NCBI GenBank assembly: GCA_003537495.1
Contig: DPSB01000183.1
Coordinates: 1-8,027 of the forward strand
DNA from: Cytophagales bacterium
GTDB taxonomy: Bacteria > Bacteroidota > Bacteroidia > Cytophagales > Cyclobacteriaceae
Direction: 5' to 3'
DNA: 8,027 nt
In this document: positions 7,334 through 8,027 of the stretch, piece after piece
Layout: the number at the start of each line of letters is the position of its first letter
Position numbering within the stretch: position 1 is the first letter of the stretch
Program-made: the position numbers and the translations under genes
Notes under the pieces: model-generated
The model's database searches: none
The model's input: only the letters and a program-made list of their open reading frames with translations
Told to the model about the DNA's origin: nothing

Positions 7334-7364
7334 GGAGAATCAATTTTTCAAAGATGTATATTTG
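7331..7364 (+). promoter_or_regulatory. Bacteroidota-type promoter for the histidine kinase
   Basis: TATATTTG at 7357-7364 matches the Bacteroidota -7 consensus TAnnTTTG exactly. TTTG at 7331-7334 supplies the -33 element with a 22-bp spacer, within the range known for Flavobacterium and Bacteroides promoters. Transcription would start around 7369-7373, leaving a leader of about 35 nt before the kinase ATG at 7407. This suggests the kinase is expressed separately from yicC. Confidence 0.6.
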
Positions 7365-7406
7365 TTAGTCTCCCCTACATACTCATGGTACCCACCCAAT
7401 TTTTTC

Positions 7407-8027
7407 ATGCTCGCCATTTTTAAATTGAAGACGGGGCCACGCCATCGGCAGGCATTGGTTAACCATCTTTCGCTATTGGCGTTTACAATTGCAGGGGTAA
7501 TGTGGATATTTAATCTTTTTTTTGCTACGCATATACCGCTTTTCATTTTTGTAACTTTTTTTACAATAGCCGGAGTGACCTTTGCAATTAATAAGTTTGG
7601 TCACAGCAAATTAGCAGCAGTTGTAGGGTTAGTTTTTTTTAATCTGAGCCTTTACGCCATCGCCTCCAGCGAAAGCACCCAAACCGGGCTACATATGTAC
7701 CTGGGTATTTTTGTGTTTGCGGCATTGGTAATTTTTGGATTTGAAGAGTGGCGCCTGGGTGTAGCCTTTTTAATTTTTTCACTGGCCCTTTATTTCGCTA
7801 TCTTTTTTCTTGATATAGAGTTGTTACCTCATCGAAATTTTAATGAACGCGAGGTTTCTATTCTGTTTATAATAAATGTATTGGCATTTGCTTTAACGTG
7901 TAGCTATCTTTTTTTTCTGGTGATTGCCAATAATTACCATAGCGAACAGAGCCTTCGTCAAAATGAAATGCAGATGCGTAATCAAAATGTACAGTTGGTA
8001 AAAGCTAATGCCGAATTAGATCGATTT
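7407..8027 (+). CDS. Membrane sensor histidine kinase, N-terminal half (3' end beyond window)
   Basis: From ATG at 7407 the frame is open for 207 codons to the window edge. Six hydrophobic segments lie at about residues 20-40, 43-62, 68-88, 95-112, 116-135 and 150-174, with short loops, so the sensor is a membrane-embedded 6-TM module with no large periplasmic domain. A polar, probably coiled-coil stretch follows (175-207, with QNEMQMRNQN) and ends in LVKANAELDRF. In Bacteroidota kinases an ANxELDRF stretch commonly runs directly into the H-box (typically with an SHDLRAPL core), so the phospho-acceptor domain probably begins just past base 8027. That part is prediction. The signal sensed is unknown. 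No Shine-Dalgarno is seen and no in-frame ATG lies upstream. A diguanylate cyclase or other coiled-coil output is a less likely alternative. Confidence 0.72.
   Translation, partial: MLAIFKLKTGPRHRQALVNHLSLLAFTIAGVMWIFNLFFATHIPLFIFVTFFTIAGVTFAINKFGHSKLAAVVGLVFFNLSLYAIASSESTQTGLHMYLGIFVFAALVIFGFEEWRLGVAFLIFSLALYFAIFFLDIELLPHRNFNEREVSILFIINVLAFALTCSYLFFLVIANNYHSEQSLRQNEMQMRNQNVQLVKANAELDRF

Noticed and set aside
7127..7546. Minus-strand open frames across the end of yicC and the start of the kinase
   Set aside because: They overlap conserved YicC C-terminal coding sequence and a strong plus-strand promoter; no domain is visible.
1..8027. CRISPR array, insertion sequence, prophage, tRNA or rRNA
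   Set aside because: No regularly spaced repeats, transposase or integrase motifs, terminal inverted repeats or tRNA-like cloverleaf sequences were seen on either strand by eye.

Overview
The window looks like chromosomal DNA of a Bacteroidota bacterium, most likely of the Cytophagales type. The evidence is the start of a type IX secretion sortase (PorU-like), a histidine kinase linker of the kind typical of this phylum, starts with little or no Shine-Dalgarno sequence, and a near-ideal Bacteroidota promoter (TTTG-N22-TATATTTG) near the right end. There is no sign of a mobile element, prophage, CRISPR array, tRNA or rRNA. Base composition looks even across the window.

Left part, minus strand (1-1857): a tightly packed operon read right to left. 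It encodes an MBL-fold hydrolase of the glyoxalase II/YcbL type, a CDP-diacylglycerol-serine O-phosphatidyltransferase (pssA), and the first 172 residues of a PorU-like T9SS sortase. The first two genes overlap by ATGA and the last two are 2 bp apart, so all three are probably co-translated. This links a phospholipid enzyme and a cell-surface sortase in one transcript.

The divergent gap (1858-1977) carries a perfect 8-bp inverted repeat, which could be an operator or an RNA stem.

Right part, plus strand (1978-8027): an FAD-dependent oxidoreductase of the DAO family is followed 9 bp later by a 1112-residue envelope protein. That protein combines a signal peptide, a peptidase-MA-like domain lacking the HExxH zinc motif, a TolB-like propeller, a linker with a duplicated acidic motif, and a C-terminal outer-membrane barrel with an Omp85-like LRGF motif and a terminal Phe. 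After a 56-bp gap with a small hairpin comes a YicC-family endoribonuclease. After another hairpin and the promoter comes the 6-TM N-terminal half of a sensor histidine kinase, cut by the window edge just before its expected H-box.

Most genes are recognisable housekeeping or envelope genes. The least understood item is the propeller-barrel protein, which has an Omp85-like barrel but no visible POTRA repeats. I see no evidence for a defence island or a wholly new multi-gene system.
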